From: Mytilus trossulus
Taxonomy: Eukaryota; Mollusca; Bivalvia; Mytilida; Mytilidae
Length of the DNA stretch: 64,000 bases
Direction: 5' to 3'
Assembly (NCBI RefSeq): GCF_036588685.1
Contig: NC_086382.1
Span: 63,382,987-63,446,986, forward strand
The translations under genes and the position numbers were made by a program. The notes beneath the pieces are model-generated. The model saw only the letters and a program-made list of their open reading frames with translations. It searched no databases and was not told the origin of the DNA. Positions 38,001 through 47,912 of this stretch are shown one piece after another. Each line of letters starts with the position of its first letter. Position 1 is the first letter of the stretch.

Positions 38001-41000
38001 TGCCCAAAATTATTTTGATGTCGACTTCTGTTTACTTCTACAATCCGAGCACCTGTGAAAACCGAGCAAAACGCAAAGTCCCGTGGGTGTTCGGTTTGGA
38101 CAGGTTTCACTGTACTTCATTGGTTGAAATCCGATTATGACGTCGAATTGTTTGCTTTCCTCTGAATTTCCTATTGTGACGGCATGAAAAAAGGCCACCA
38201 TGCCTGATGATGTCACATAGAAAGAACACATGTTTTTACAGATCAGTTGCAAAGAAGGAAAAAGTTTGTCTGTGTTTTGTTTGAAAATCATTAGAGAAAC
38301 AGATTCCACCACCAAATCTCTTGTAATACGATATTTATTCACTCTCGACAGTTAAATTTTAAATATTTAAAACGCTCAGCTTTTAAATTTGAAAATTTAA
38401 CTGGCTCGAGTGGATAAACATCGTATCACACTCGATGCAGTGGTAAAATCTATAATAATCAATCAATGTTCAACTGTTGATATTTACATATAGATTCAAA
38501 ATCTTAGTTCTGTCCTTCTCCACATATGTTCAAGGGAGCTTTCCATTTAAATTGACACATACAAATTATTATTTTTTTATTCTGTTTCCCTTACATCGTG
38601 TTTATTAATTAGAAATAAGAAGATGAGGTATGAGTACAAGTGAAACAACTCTTTCATCCAAGTCACAATGTGTAAAAGTAAACCATTATAGGTCAAAGTA
38701 TGGCCTTCATCACAGAGCCTTGGCTAAAACAAGCTTCAAGCACAAAGAAAGAAAGTGTGGAAAACTGATTTGAAAGGAGGACAGAGTGCAAACATAAAGT
38801 CCCCTTTGACTTCATTGGTCGGGGACAAATAAACAACTAGGAGACTAAACACATTACTGTAAATACACAAATTATTGCGTGCATTTATTATTGCAATTTT
38901 GTCATTTAAGACTTAAATGCCATTGTATTTATAACAATTTTGAGAAAATCCTGTTTAATGCAAATGAAACATTTCAAAATGCGTGTTTAAATTATTGCGT
39001 TTACAACTCTGTCACATTTTTCGCAATAATAAAAACCTTGCAATAATTTCTGAATTCACTAAAAAATTAAGTTCTAACATTTTGAGAAAGATATTCTCAT
39101 TTAAGTTTCACTGTATAATAATTACCATCAGAACTTTTGACATTATCTTTAGCCTCCTGGAAATGTTCCCAGTGTAAATCTGCTCCATATGTCTTCTTTA
39201 ATTCATCTTTTGTTAACATTTTTGTCCCATGACTTGCTCTGAAAAACAAATTCCGGAAATCATAAGTATCCCTGCATTCCCAGGAGCCGCCTGTACAACA
39301 CCAACAAAAAAAGTAAAAAGCACTTTTTTTTTCCTTTTTTTATCCTGTTAAAAAAAATTAGGTCTCACACTAAAAAAAACTGTATTATCTTTTAAAAGAA
39401 TTGATGAAAAATTCACACATATTTCTTTTCATCAAAAGTTTAGAGAAAGTTGTACAAGGATTACATGAATACTTGACTGTTATGGATATTATATAGAAAT
39501 AGAGAAGTTTTTTAATACTATATATCTAACTTTTTAACTAATGATTTCCAGAATATTCATGAAATAAAAAAATTAAGACATTTCAGGGTTTAATATCGTC
39601 CATTGAAAAACTGACATAAGTGATATTTAAAAATTACCTCAAAACTTTACCGTCATGAGACAGTTTAAGAATGTTTCCTTTATCTGCATCCAAAAACAAT
39701 CCTTTACAGCTGTAAAATAATGATATCAAATATAAGTATAAATTGCCAGAATATAGTAACTACATACCTGACAATTGTCACTATTTGAGGGGGATTTCCC
39801 TCATGAACTTGATGAAAGCTCCAAAATGCAATTTTGAAATGTTGGCAGGTAGGTTACTTTTAAGATATATATCATGTCTATGTTTAGTGTTATCTTAAAT
39901 ATTCCAAACACCATTTTAGAACGAAAAATAAATGATATAATCTGCTGTGTACTGATGTTTTGTGTGCAATGATTTATACCAATATCAAAGTATTCAAATT
40001 GATATATATATATATGAAAAAGTAGCTTGAGTGCCAATGTGAAAACTCTAAATCCAAAGTCACAATTTGTAAAAGACAAAAACAATTATAGGTCAAAGTA
40101 TGGTCATCAACATGGAGTCTTTGAGAATATTCAAAAGCTTGCAATACACCTGTTTCTTAGCTGATATTATCTATATAAAATTTGTACATATATATATTCA
40201 TGTATTGTCTAATTGACCTGTTCATTTTCAGAGAACCATATGTAGTCATAACCGAATAACTACGTGTATATATGTAATAGTCTGTTCATTCAAAAACACA
40301 TGCAGCAAACTGATTTGTCATTACAACAGTACAACATGTACAAAGAAATAATAATTCCATGAACTTTTTGAGCAGCTGTCACAAATTTACCCTAAATAAC
40401 CTATTGCCAAGCATATCAACATTGTTTATGGTTTATGAGTAAAATCATCAGACAGCATTGCCTTCATCTAGACATTTTTCATCAAAGAACCCACAAAAAG
40501 TCCCACATATATATAGCTTACAACGAAATACAAAATATTTTATTTTGAAAGAAAGCTTGATTATGAGAATTAGTCAATAATAGTAAAGATACAACAAAGA
40601 ATAACATTTAAACAATCTCACTGCACAATTAATACTAAAAGTATCAAAATATTGTGTGTTCCAAGGGGGATCACTCTAGCATGTCTAGTATACTTACATG
40701 AAATCTTTATGCAAAGCTATGTCATCTTTGAGTTTTTTATCATAACCTTTTGTCTTGATGAGTGCTTCACATGCTCCTTCATATGCAAGCTGAAAAGAAT
40801 ATAAAATGACTAGAGGTATAATATAGATCTGTTGAGTTTGGATTAATGAAAACACAGATTAAATAAAAGTAAAGATTGTCTTTGTAATGTAAATATATTT
40901 ATCCCCATTTAGAGTAATTTCTCGCAATTTGATTGGCTGATATTGTCCTAATAAATTTCAGTATAATTTTTTATCACGTCAATTGGAATTATCTCCCTTA

Positions 41001-43857
41001 TTTATTACGTCAATTGAAATTATCTCCTTGATACCATTGACCTAATAAAAAAACAAAATTCACAGTTTAAGATTAAATATCTAAAATATATTTGTTGATA
41101 TTGTCCTAATATTTATTTGAATATTATAATATGTCATATAACAAAATCAGGATAAATTTCGTTACACAGTGTTCAATTGTCCTAATATACGGAATTTATC
41201 GGGTCAATAAAATTCTTGTATTAGGACAATTGCACACTGTGTAACTAATAAACCGATAACAATGTGATAGGTACCAATTATAAGCCTCAGGTATCTTCAA
41301 TCAGTTAAGAAAAGATGTCTTTCCTTTAATAAACTGAAAGGAAGCTGTACTTTTTCCACTGTGTATCATCAGTACAGTGGATATATATAGGTACTAACCA
41401 AGCGGGCATGATCCATTTTGAAATTACATTGTAACGAAAATCTTTGTTTTGCTTTATCATTGTTAAATGTACATTTCTCATCATTTGAAATTCCTGCTCC
41501 CAAGTAATTTTCACATCAATTTTTTCCTTTTTATAAAACAACTTTGATATTCTAATAAGAACAATTAACTTGTTCATTCTCAATACTTTTGAATGTCAAC
41601 ACCAACTTTCAATTTCCATACAGTTGCAGAGACATTTACATGTTTTATCTGAAAGAAGGCTTATACAGGGCAAAAGTAAAAGTTACTAATCATAAACCTA
41701 CCTGTGATTACTCATTCCTTGAAATTGTTTGGGTAATAAACGAGTATGAAAATAAAGTTTTTGTGTATGCACCGTACAGAAGGATTTATGTGGTCAGCTA
41801 AACACTGTACACAACTCTCTTTTCAGAATAAAATATAGAAAATTAACATATGTATGAAAGATTTCAAAGCCAATTATTAAAACAGCTATACTTATTACAC
41901 ACACACACAGTGGCCTTCTATCAAAAAAAGAGTTGCAATGAATATAGAATTATACCAGATGAGACGAGTGCCAACTTCTTTGTCAAGTATGTTTTAAGTA
42001 ATCATACTTGTTTTGGGAAAATAATGAGACCAAATCATTTCTTGAAACAACAATTATATTGGTATTATGTGAACAAAACAAATTTTTTTGTTACTTTGTA
42101 AGGTCAAAATCGCTCACGTCCGCTTGGTTACTTCCTATATCCACTGTACGATGATGCACAGTGTTTACATTTAGTTTTTGTAAAACAATTGAAAAATGTA
42201 TTTTTTTTCAGGAAAGTATTATTTTTAAATAATTTTTAAATAATCAATGTTTTAAAGTCAGCAATATACAATGATATATGTCATTCAGACTTTATAAGTA
42301 TCATTTGGATAAGGACGGGGTCATACAGTCATTTTTTTACCCCAAATTTACTACATGTATCAGGACGATCATATCTATATAGAGAAAAAGTAACAGGTTT
42401 GGAGGAAATACTTATTATAGTTAAAATTATTCACCAGATCATTCAAGTTACAACATTATATTTTCAAAGGCTTTATGAAGACAAAATAATTAATGGTTGA
42501 ATGACGTGCTTAGAAGGCCTATTATGAATGATTTGGATAACAGAAATAGGTGTGTTATATCAAGGGCGTATAACTAATGTTTATCATATACTTAGCATTG
42601 ATATGATAGCTTTTGCATATGTGTAATGAGAGGAAGTACACAAGCTATAATTTCCCACCCGGGCTGATAACCCATATCAGGTGCATCTCGTGCACAAAAC
42701 CAATAATAGTGCATGGCCATCTCGTGCAAGTTACTTCTGGTGTTTCCCGTATCGGTTTGTTCCTTTCCTTTGAGAGGTCAGACATTTTTTATGACGACGT
42801 CGAAATTTACAGGAACTTTTGTGGGGATAGTTTAGTACTTGCTAACAAAATGCCATTGACAAGTATGAATCATTTTATAGTACAACAAACATGGAGTAAT
42901 AATGATCATAAAACTCTTTCAAATTTTCAATGTTTCAAAATGCCTCTATAGGAAATGTTACCATAAATATATATGAAGGTAGCGGCGATGCTGTTGTTGG
43001 ACAATTATAGTATATTTGTTTCATAATTTAACTCCTTTAATAAGTTTTTGACTGTTTTAGTTATTGCATTTCTTTATTTTCCTTACATAAAACTATCTCC
43101 ACTTTCCTGCGGGACCACCGGAAGGAGCTCTTCAATGTCACTGGCTTTCCCAACTGTATTGTCGGAAGTATATGATAAAGCGATTAATACATGGCCTTTT
43201 CCATATCAGCCTGGGTATCATCCCTCGACCTATATCAGCACCTGAACTCTGTCTTGGCCTGATATGGGGGTCTCGGGATGATACCCAGGCTGATATGGAA
43301 AAGGCCATGTATTGATCTCCATCCAATATACATCCTTGGTTTTATGAGGGGGGATAGAACCTTTATCGGGACTCCGGGATGGGGTGTTTTTAAGCTCGGG
43401 ATTTCGGGATTGACCCTTTCGGGCTCCAGGAATCCTTTATTTCGGATTTCGGGACGTCGGGATTTACTTTATTTAAATTTGGGACCTCGGGATTTCGTTT
43501 TTTTAAGTCCGGGATTTCGGGATCAGGACCCCTCCTATCCCCCCTCTTTTATATAATTTTGACTATAATTCAATGTAGTTTTTATGGGATAACGAAATGC
43601 ACCCGAAGCTCTCGTCCAGGTGATATTTCTCAAATATACGAGTTAGGTACGTTGAGTTATATAGACCCCCTTACGCATGTTAATTAAGATATAATGGGGG
43701 TGGGGGTTTAGACACAAGTGCCTACAGTGTTCAACTGTGTTGAGCTGTTAGTTACTTATTTTTTTCTTACACGACAAAGTTCTGTAAGTTTATATTTAGC
43801 AAGGGTGTGATCTAAGTCAAAACCATAAGCATCATAATCTGTCAAACAGAATGTCAT
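28923..43857 (-). CDS. NT5DC1: NT5DC1-like HAD-family 5'-nucleotidase (12 exons)
   Basis: Coding span of a 12-exon gene of about 450 codons, close to vertebrate NT5DC1 (about 455). Exons, 5' to 3': 43771-43857, 40698-40789, 39638-39709, 39126-39238, 36458-36546, 35581-35662, 34137-34311, 32496-32584, 31524-31642, 30178-30344, 29762-29936, 28923-29014. All junctions use GT/AG, and all but exon 10/11 keep phase. HAD motifs are all visible: I, DLDHT (residues 14-18, nucleophile D14); II, FLMTSS in exon 7; III, the lysines of NAKKPAFF in exon 8; IV, FGDSLCSD in exon 10. Other family landmarks are KGYDK, ASHGTKML, NYFDIP and KGWGSFF. The family belongs to the cytosolic 5'-nucleotidase-like HAD phosphatases; the substrate of NT5DC1 is not established to my knowledge. 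No signal peptide is seen. An in-frame ATG 60-90 bases upstream of the chosen start is possible, but the chosen one gives the family's usual distance to DLDHT. Confidence 0.9.
29317..29463. mobile_element. Foldback element in intron 11
   Basis: Outer arms of about 41 bases (CAATATATGTACATTGTCAG and its near-perfect reverse complement at the right end) plus inner complementary arms around GAAACAGGACG / CCTGTTTC with only a few bases between. It is almost one continuous hairpin. No ORF; probably a MITE. Confidence 0.7.
29762..29936 (-). CDS. NT5DC1: NT5DC1-like exon 11
   Basis: Acceptor TTTTTACAG, donor GTAGGT. Reads VNLYIDPEEESFLLSKGWG, then SFFYHEEEDVKHDKHMN and YNAIAVPLIEYIA. The WGSFF and AIAVPLIEYIA blocks are characteristic of NT5DC1. 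Its required phase (0) does not fit the best donor of exon 10. Confidence 0.85.
30178..30344 (-). CDS. NT5DC1: NT5DC1-like exon 10 (HAD motif IV)
   Basis: Acceptor TTTATTTTAG, donor GTAAGA. Starts VVYFGDSLCSDSFPANNY, carrying the GD...D motif of HAD phosphatases that coordinates Mg2+. Without splicing the frame meets TAA at the donor itself. The exon end is placed by the donor and leaves two bases, while exon 11 needs none, so the true 3' end is uncertain. Confidence 0.75.
30302..30405. repeat. Tandem duplication of the exon 10 acceptor region
   Basis: GGGAAACTGTCAGAACATAA followed by CACCAAAATACAC occurs at about 30303-30341 and again at about 30358-30399, so the start of exon 10 and its acceptor have a second, decayed copy just upstream in the intron. 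In the upstream copy the acceptor AG is lost (TATCTGAAAA on the plus strand instead of CAACCTAAAA). Confidence 0.75.
31040..31330. repeat. Dispersed repeat in intron 9, copy 1 of 2
   Basis: Shares the ordered blocks CATGCCTGAT, AAAGAACACA, AGAGAAACAGATTC and CAACAGTTAAATT with the segment at about 38120-38470 in intron 4. Non-coding. Confidence 0.55.
31524..31642 (-). CDS. NT5DC1: NT5DC1-like exon 9
   Basis: Acceptor TTTGTTTTAG, donor GTAAAG. Reads GHFETTPVTELQAKTCYSMG then NHPDLMKFISQQTQRVKPK. Corresponds to the loop before motif IV. Phase-consistent with both neighbours. Confidence 0.85.
32232..32453. mobile_element. MITE-like element beside exon 8 (left)
   Basis: Ends are inverted copies: ATACTGTAAACCAACTAATT at the left, and AAGTTGGTTTACAGTAT at the right. 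AT-rich centre, no ORF, TA-rich flanks. The right end is about 43 bases from the donor of exon 8. Confidence 0.6.
32496..32584 (-). CDS. NT5DC1: NT5DC1-like exon 8 (HAD motif III)
   Basis: Acceptor TATAATTCCAG, donor GTAAGC. Reads SDWQQYFDIFLFNAKKPAFF, matching the FD-V-NA-KPGFF block of the family; a lysine here serves as the HAD motif III lysine. Phase-consistent with exons 7 and 9. Confidence 0.85.
32641..32845. mobile_element. MITE-like element beside exon 8 (right)
   Basis: Left end CTACTGTGGATTCATTATTA, right end its diverged reverse complement AATAAATGAATCCACAGTAC. Inside, ATCCACGAAA-type words occur on both strands, giving a multi-stem foldback. No ORF. Confidence 0.65.
34025..34092 (+). 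repeat. M2 repeat 3' fragment in intron 7
   Basis: Short end fragment containing ATGGATGGAGAATTGTCTC and GGCACTCATACCACAT. Confidence 0.55.
34137..34311 (-). CDS. NT5DC1: NT5DC1-like exon 7 (HAD motif II)
   Basis: Acceptor CTAATTTTCAG, donor GTAATT. Reads ETGYFFPSLKRNPEKFLQ, then VKQWLLELKKQGKVVFLMTS, where the threonine or serine after the beta strand is HAD motif II. Phase-consistent. Confidence 0.88.
34438..34970. repeat. Three tandem units of about 160 bp in intron 6
   Basis: Units begin at about 34438, 34600 and 34760 with AAAGG(A/G)GCATAACTCTAGA-like sequence and continue through AAAATTCAAACTTGAT and GCATTGTGTA. The first is the most diverged. The block ends with a CGTACCCACTTACTGAC segment and ACGGTGGGGCATAA. 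Confidence 0.65.
35581..35662 (-). CDS. NT5DC1: NT5DC1-like exon 6
   Basis: Acceptor ATATCATTTCAG, donor GTATCA. Reads DGPQEKYTFWQDVYASLGHN then YIPKAFA. The FW-D and HNY blocks align with NT5DC1. Phase-consistent. Confidence 0.85.
36458..36546 (-). CDS. NT5DC1: NT5DC1-like exon 5
   Basis: Acceptor TTATTTTACAG, donor GTATGT. Reads KLKYRFFENYFDIPSAVLCA then HVVDYIDQK. The NYFD-P-A-LCA-VVDY block is a family signature. Phase-consistent. Confidence 0.88.
36966..38112. mobile_element. pogo/Tc1-mariner-like non-autonomous DNA transposon
   Basis: Terminal inverted repeats CAGTGAAACCTGGGTAAACC at the left and GGTTTGGACAGGTTTCACTG at the right, flanked on both sides by TA (36964-36965 and 38113-38114), the target duplication of the IS630-Tc1-mariner superfamily. 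Size 1147 bp. No transposase frame could be recognised, so it is a deleted or decayed copy. It lies in intron 4. Confidence 0.75.
38120..38470. repeat. Dispersed repeat in intron 4, copy 2 of 2
   Basis: Related to 31040-31330 by CATGCCTGAT, AGAAAGAACACA, AGAGAAACAGATTCCACC and CGACAGTTAAATTT. It starts directly after the right end of the pogo-like element. Confidence 0.5.
38859..39059. mobile_element. MITE-like element next to exon 4
   Basis: The left end has GTAAATACACAAATTATTGC, then TTTATTATTGC. The right end is its diverged reverse complement (GCAATAATAAAAACC, TTGCAATAATTTCTGAATTC). No ORF. It lies within about 70 bases of the donor of exon 4. Confidence 0.5.
39126..39238 (-). CDS. NT5DC1: NT5DC1-like exon 4
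   Basis: Acceptor TTTGTTTTTCAG, donor GTAATT. Reads ASHGTKMLTKDELKKTYG then ADLHWEHFQEAKDNVKSSD. ASHGTKM is strongly conserved in the family. Phase-consistent. Confidence 0.88.
39638..39709 (-). CDS. NT5DC1: NT5DC1-like exon 3
   Basis: Acceptor TTATTTTACAG, donor GTAATT. With carried bases it reads CKGLFLDADKGNILKLSHDG then KVL. Matches the KGL-LD--GN-LKL block. Phase-consistent. Confidence 0.87.
40698..40789 (-). CDS. NT5DC1: NT5DC1-like exon 2
   Basis: Acceptor ATTCTTTTCAG, donor GTAAGT. Reads LAYEGACEALIKTKGYDKKL then KDDIALHKDF. KGYDK matches the family. Phase-consistent. Confidence 0.87.
41161..41245. repeat. Hairpin-forming inverted repeat in intron 1
   Basis: Left arm 41161-41190 (GTTACACAGTGTTCAATTGT...) and right arm 41218-41245 are reverse complements with few mismatches, separated by under 30 bases. 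Probably the core of a foldback element. Confidence 0.65.
43186..43313. repeat. Perfect 39-bp inverted repeat in intron 1
   Basis: Arms 43186-43224 and 43275-43313 appear to be exact reverse complements (they begin AATACATGGCCTTTTCC), with a loop of about 50 bases. Flanks GATT and GATC could be remains of a target duplication. Confidence 0.8.
43340..43550 (+). repeat. Degenerate CGGGATTTCGGGAT repeat
   Basis: GC-richer stretch with many near-copies of TCGGGATTTCGGGA and GGGACCTCGGG. It gives open frames on the plus strand by chance. Within intron 1, just downstream of the inverted repeat. Confidence 0.55.
43771..43857 (-). CDS. NT5DC1: NT5DC1-like exon 1 (start, HAD motif I)
   Basis: 29 codons: MTFCLTDYDAYGFDLDHTLA then KYKLTELCR, donor GTAAGA. 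DLDHT holds the nucleophile and the acid/base aspartates of HAD phosphatases. The frame stays open upstream, with another ATG (about 43936, reading MFQPTKHFIT) that would add about 26 residues. Confidence 0.85.
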
Positions 43858-44938
43858 GTCTTTAAACTGGCGGTGTGGTGCAGTGAGGCAAAATAACTTT
43901 CGTGTGATGAAATGTTTGGTCGGCTGAAACATTAGAGTTATCTCCCATGTAAAATGATACAGGACATTTCGGCCACACTGCCAGTTCCGCCACAGTCGTT
44001 TAGGTCACATTTTTAAAGTCGTACGGCCATGGTATTTATTTTTAAAGTTGGTGGATAATACAATTGTTTTGAGAACAGATGAAAAAAGATAAATGCAAAA
44101 ATGCATGTTATTCATATTTTTATTTTTATTGATAAAAATTTATTACTGTTATCCAAAAATTCTCGTAATCATGATGGTGAATATGTAACGGTTTATTTCT
44201 TCCTCTCTGAGGATAATTTGTCACGGTATTTTTTTTCCAGGCATGGTATTTCACAGGTAGAATTTTTCCAGAGGATGAAATTCTATCTGTGTTATGTGGA
44301 TAGTATGTGCCGGTATATATTTGCCGTATCATATTTCACAGAACCTTGTGAAATAAAGTCCCATTAACTAGTATGTAAGTTACTCGCAATCAATATATAC
44401 CCAACTTTAATTATAAAATGTTTCACAAAGGTAGAACAAATTTGCATAATTTATCTAGAATGAGTTCTCAACTAAAATTTGTAATTCTCATATGCTAAAA
44501 GAGAATTTTTTGACAATTTTTGAACTTTTAAGGTAAAATTATGATGTATTCTACTAAATATTTCAATGTCCAGAGAAAATGTTACGGCCATGTTCCATAT
44601 TTGGAATATTACTACTATATTGCATTTGTTTTAGTACCAACATGTGCTCATTTTACAAAAAATCATACTGATTCATTTATTTCTATGAATAGTAGATGCT
44701 GCATTATAGATTTTATTGGTTCTCAAAGATTGTGGATGCTCTCTCGATTATATTAATAACTTTTGTAGTTGTGAAATTGTTTTGTATAAAAAGCACTTCT
44801 TATTTCTGTATATGGCATATTCAAGAAAAGTGTATGCGGATAATGAAGAACAAAATTAAAATTGCATCTCCACCTTTGAAAGATGCTGATGTAATTCTTT
44901 TAATTTCATATTGAAGTTCATTGCATACCTCAACGTTT
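43858..44938. other. Upstream of the NT5DC1-like gene
   Basis: Should hold the gene's promoter and 5' UTR, but no core element is evident. About 44455-44500 (CTAGAATGAGTTCTCAACTA) is an inverted copy of about 50185-50215. About 44690-44900 carries scattered GATGCT words leading into the minisatellite. No gene recognised. Confidence 0.45.
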
Positions 44939-45702
44939 GGATGCTGGCTTCCAATTATTTATAGATTCTGGCATCCCAACCTATACGGAAACTGACATCC
45001 CAACATATCTGGATGCTGGCATCCCAAAATATCCAGATGCTGGCATCCCAATATATCCGGATGCTGGCATCCCAATTTATCTGGATGCTGGCATCCTAAT
45101 ATATCCGGATGCTGGCATCCCAATATATCTGGATGCTGGCATCCAAAAATATCCGGATGCTGGCATTCCAATATATCTGGAGGCTGGCATCCCAAAATAT
45201 CCGGATGCTGGCATCCCAATATATCCGGATACTGGCATCCCAATATATCTGGATGCTGGCATCCCAAAATATCCGGATGCTGGCATCCCAATATATCTGG
45301 ATGATGGCATCCAAAAATATCTGGATGCTGGCATCCCAATATATCTGGATGCTGGCATCCCAAAATATCCGGATGCTGGCATCCCAATATATCTGCATGC
45401 TGTCATCCCAATATATCGAGATGCTGGCATCTCAACATATCTGGATGCTGGCATCCCAATATATCTGGATGTTGGCATCCCAATATATCTGGATGCTGGC
45501 ATCCCAAAATATCCGGATGCTGGCATCCCAATATATCTGCATGCTGGCATCCCAATATATCGAGATGCTGGCATCTCAACATATCTGGATGCTGGCATCC
45601 CAATATATCTGGATGTTGGCATCCCAATATATCTGGATGTTGGCATCCTAATATATCTGGATGTTGGCATGCCAAAATATAGGGATTCAGGCATCACAAC
45701 CA
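44939..45702 (+). repeat. 24-bp minisatellite A (about 32 units)
   Basis: The unit is GGATGCTGGCATCCCAATAT plus ATCT, 24 bases, in tandem with point variants (CCAAAATATCC, GTTGGCATC). Because 24 is a multiple of three and the unit has no stop in several frames, long open frames (for example DAGIPIYL repeats) arise on both strands. They are not evidence of a protein. The core GGGATGCTGGCATCCC-like stretch is nearly palindromic. Confidence 0.9.
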
Positions 45703-47912
45703 TGCACCATTTTTCAGTATGAAATACGAATTTAAATGCTGCTTCCTAATCTATTGTTTTAAGTATTAAGCCACCAATATAACACCCAGAACATTTCCTA
45801 AGGTTTTGATGTGTGTTGAATGCATTTTAAAACAATCAAGTAAACATAAAAAAAAGCTACTGATGAATGCCGGGAAGATTATATTTTTTATCCAGTGGCC
45901 AGTTTAATGCATATTGAGAATGTGACATCATAGGTCAGAGTGTGAAATGTATACTTGACCAATTCAACAAACTGAGTCTGAATTGTAAAGTGCCAGTTTA
46001 CCATGTGAATGCTGATGTTAACAATTTGTGATATTTATAAGACTATGTCAATGTACTATCGGTAAGTTTCCAATAATAAGCCAATTTTAATGTTATTTTT
46101 CTGACTTTGATTACCATTATGAAAGACATGATGTATACATTGTATTGACTACATGTATAATGGTCTCGAGACAATACATTTATATATGACATCAGGACTA
46201 CAATTTTCAAATCTGCTCATGTTTCGAATGTTCATAGAATATTTTTTTGAAAATAAGCTTAATGCAATTGCCCAATGACCATCAAACTTTGGAATGTCTG
46301 ATTAACTAAGTCATCCAGGACATACACTCTACAAAACAGATTGGAGACTGTACCTTTATGAAGATGCTAAATATGAGGTGCATTTAATGTATAAAGTAAG
46401 GAGATTTGTTTCCCGCACTATTGTCTGTATACCATAAAACATGTACCACAATGCAATATTTAAAAAAAATCTATTATCGATACTGGTGCAGTGTCTTTGA
46501 TCCACATGCAAGTTCAACGGCAAGGCCGTAATGAAAAGTGATACTTTCCGAACCTTGGTCAGCTTGCCCTACTGGATATTGTCAGTATATCTGGACTTGC
46601 TGTATTCATCTTCCAATGTGTCAGTACAGTATGTCAGCATCTTTTAGTACTGGAGTCTTTCATTTCATTAACAAAACTTTTTTTTTATTACAATCATTAT
46701 TAAACTTGTATCTTTTTTCTGTATTTTGATATTTCAATATTTGTTAATCATTTAATCAAATCAGTTACACGAACTGGAACTTTCAAACTTTCTATTATCA
46801 TGTATTGCTAGTAATTTGAAATCAGCTGGAATCACAAATGATCTGGTGCTGTTTGGATGATTCGTCGTCTGAGTTTAACCTGTCTAATAACTATAAAGTA
46901 TTGCGATACATTAATACACAACACATGAATAGTAACCAGAAAGGTGAAGCCACTTCTTTACTCTTTACAAATGCTGAAAAGAGAAATAATAATTATATGA
47001 AAGATTATCAAATATAATTTTTCGTTGTAACATCACAACACTCCGGGAACAGAAAGTAAATATCAATGTATGATGTCATAATGATGTAGAATTAAATTTA
47101 AAGATTGCTTTCTCACTCGTGGTTGATATTAAAAATAAAATACTTGCACACCCCTTCCCTACGAGAAAACGCATTATTATTCGAAGAAAATCTTCATTTA
47201 AACTTCTTTTAAATTAAGTATTCAACACCAATGTATGTCTGTTGTTTCTGCGTAGTCGTTAAAACCTATTCAAAACACATATGAACCATGCACTATAGTT
47301 CAATTGAAATTTTATGGAACAACATCCAGGTCTATACTGTACATTATGAAAGGGAGAAAAGTGTTCAATTTCAGCGATGTTTTTATTTAGAAATACATCC
47401 TACATGTATTTAGTGACTTTCGTGAAATTTAATTCCCATCTAAGATTGTATTCGGTTTAATAACACATTAATTTGTGTGTTTTGTTTTAATTTTAGCCTA
47501 GTCTTAGAACACAAAACTCTTAAAGCGATATTTACATTTTGTTCATTGTTGGAGGCCATATGCTGACATTTAATTGTAAACTGCTTAGTCATGTTAGTGC
47601 TAATATTATTGGGTCTCAGTCCTGTGGAGAGTTGTCTCATTAGCAATCATACCATTACTCAGATATTGCTCATACTTCAAACGGCTGTTTTGCAAGACGA
47701 GCTCATGAGCGTAGGAAGTCAAGTCTCTAAAGTAATCTCGGACGGGCACAAGTTAACTAGTTTTAGACCCTTGCAAAAAAGAGGCAAACAACACATTCAT
47801 TTTTCTAGACCGAAAATCAATCTTAAATTAAGTTTTTCATACTTTATTTTTCTTGAACTCAGACTCTTACCAGTGATGCATTTTAATGATTTTCCTAAAG
47901 GTTGTCTAGGGG
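45703..47912. other. Intergenic sequence, nothing recognised
   Basis: AT-rich. Apart from an M2 end fragment (about 47570-47660, TGGAGAGTTGTCTCATTAGC) and the first member of a direct repeat pair (47673-47755) I see no structure. Open frames at 46538-46729, 47440-47646 and 47591-48013 lack protein-like content; the last runs through the M2 fragment and into the palindromic element. Confidence 0.5.

Noticed and set aside
44939-45722. A 261-codon protein of DAGIPIYL repeats and several opposite-strand ORFs
   Set aside because: Pure 24-bp minisatellite; open in many frames because the unit length is a multiple of three. No start context, domain or signal peptide.
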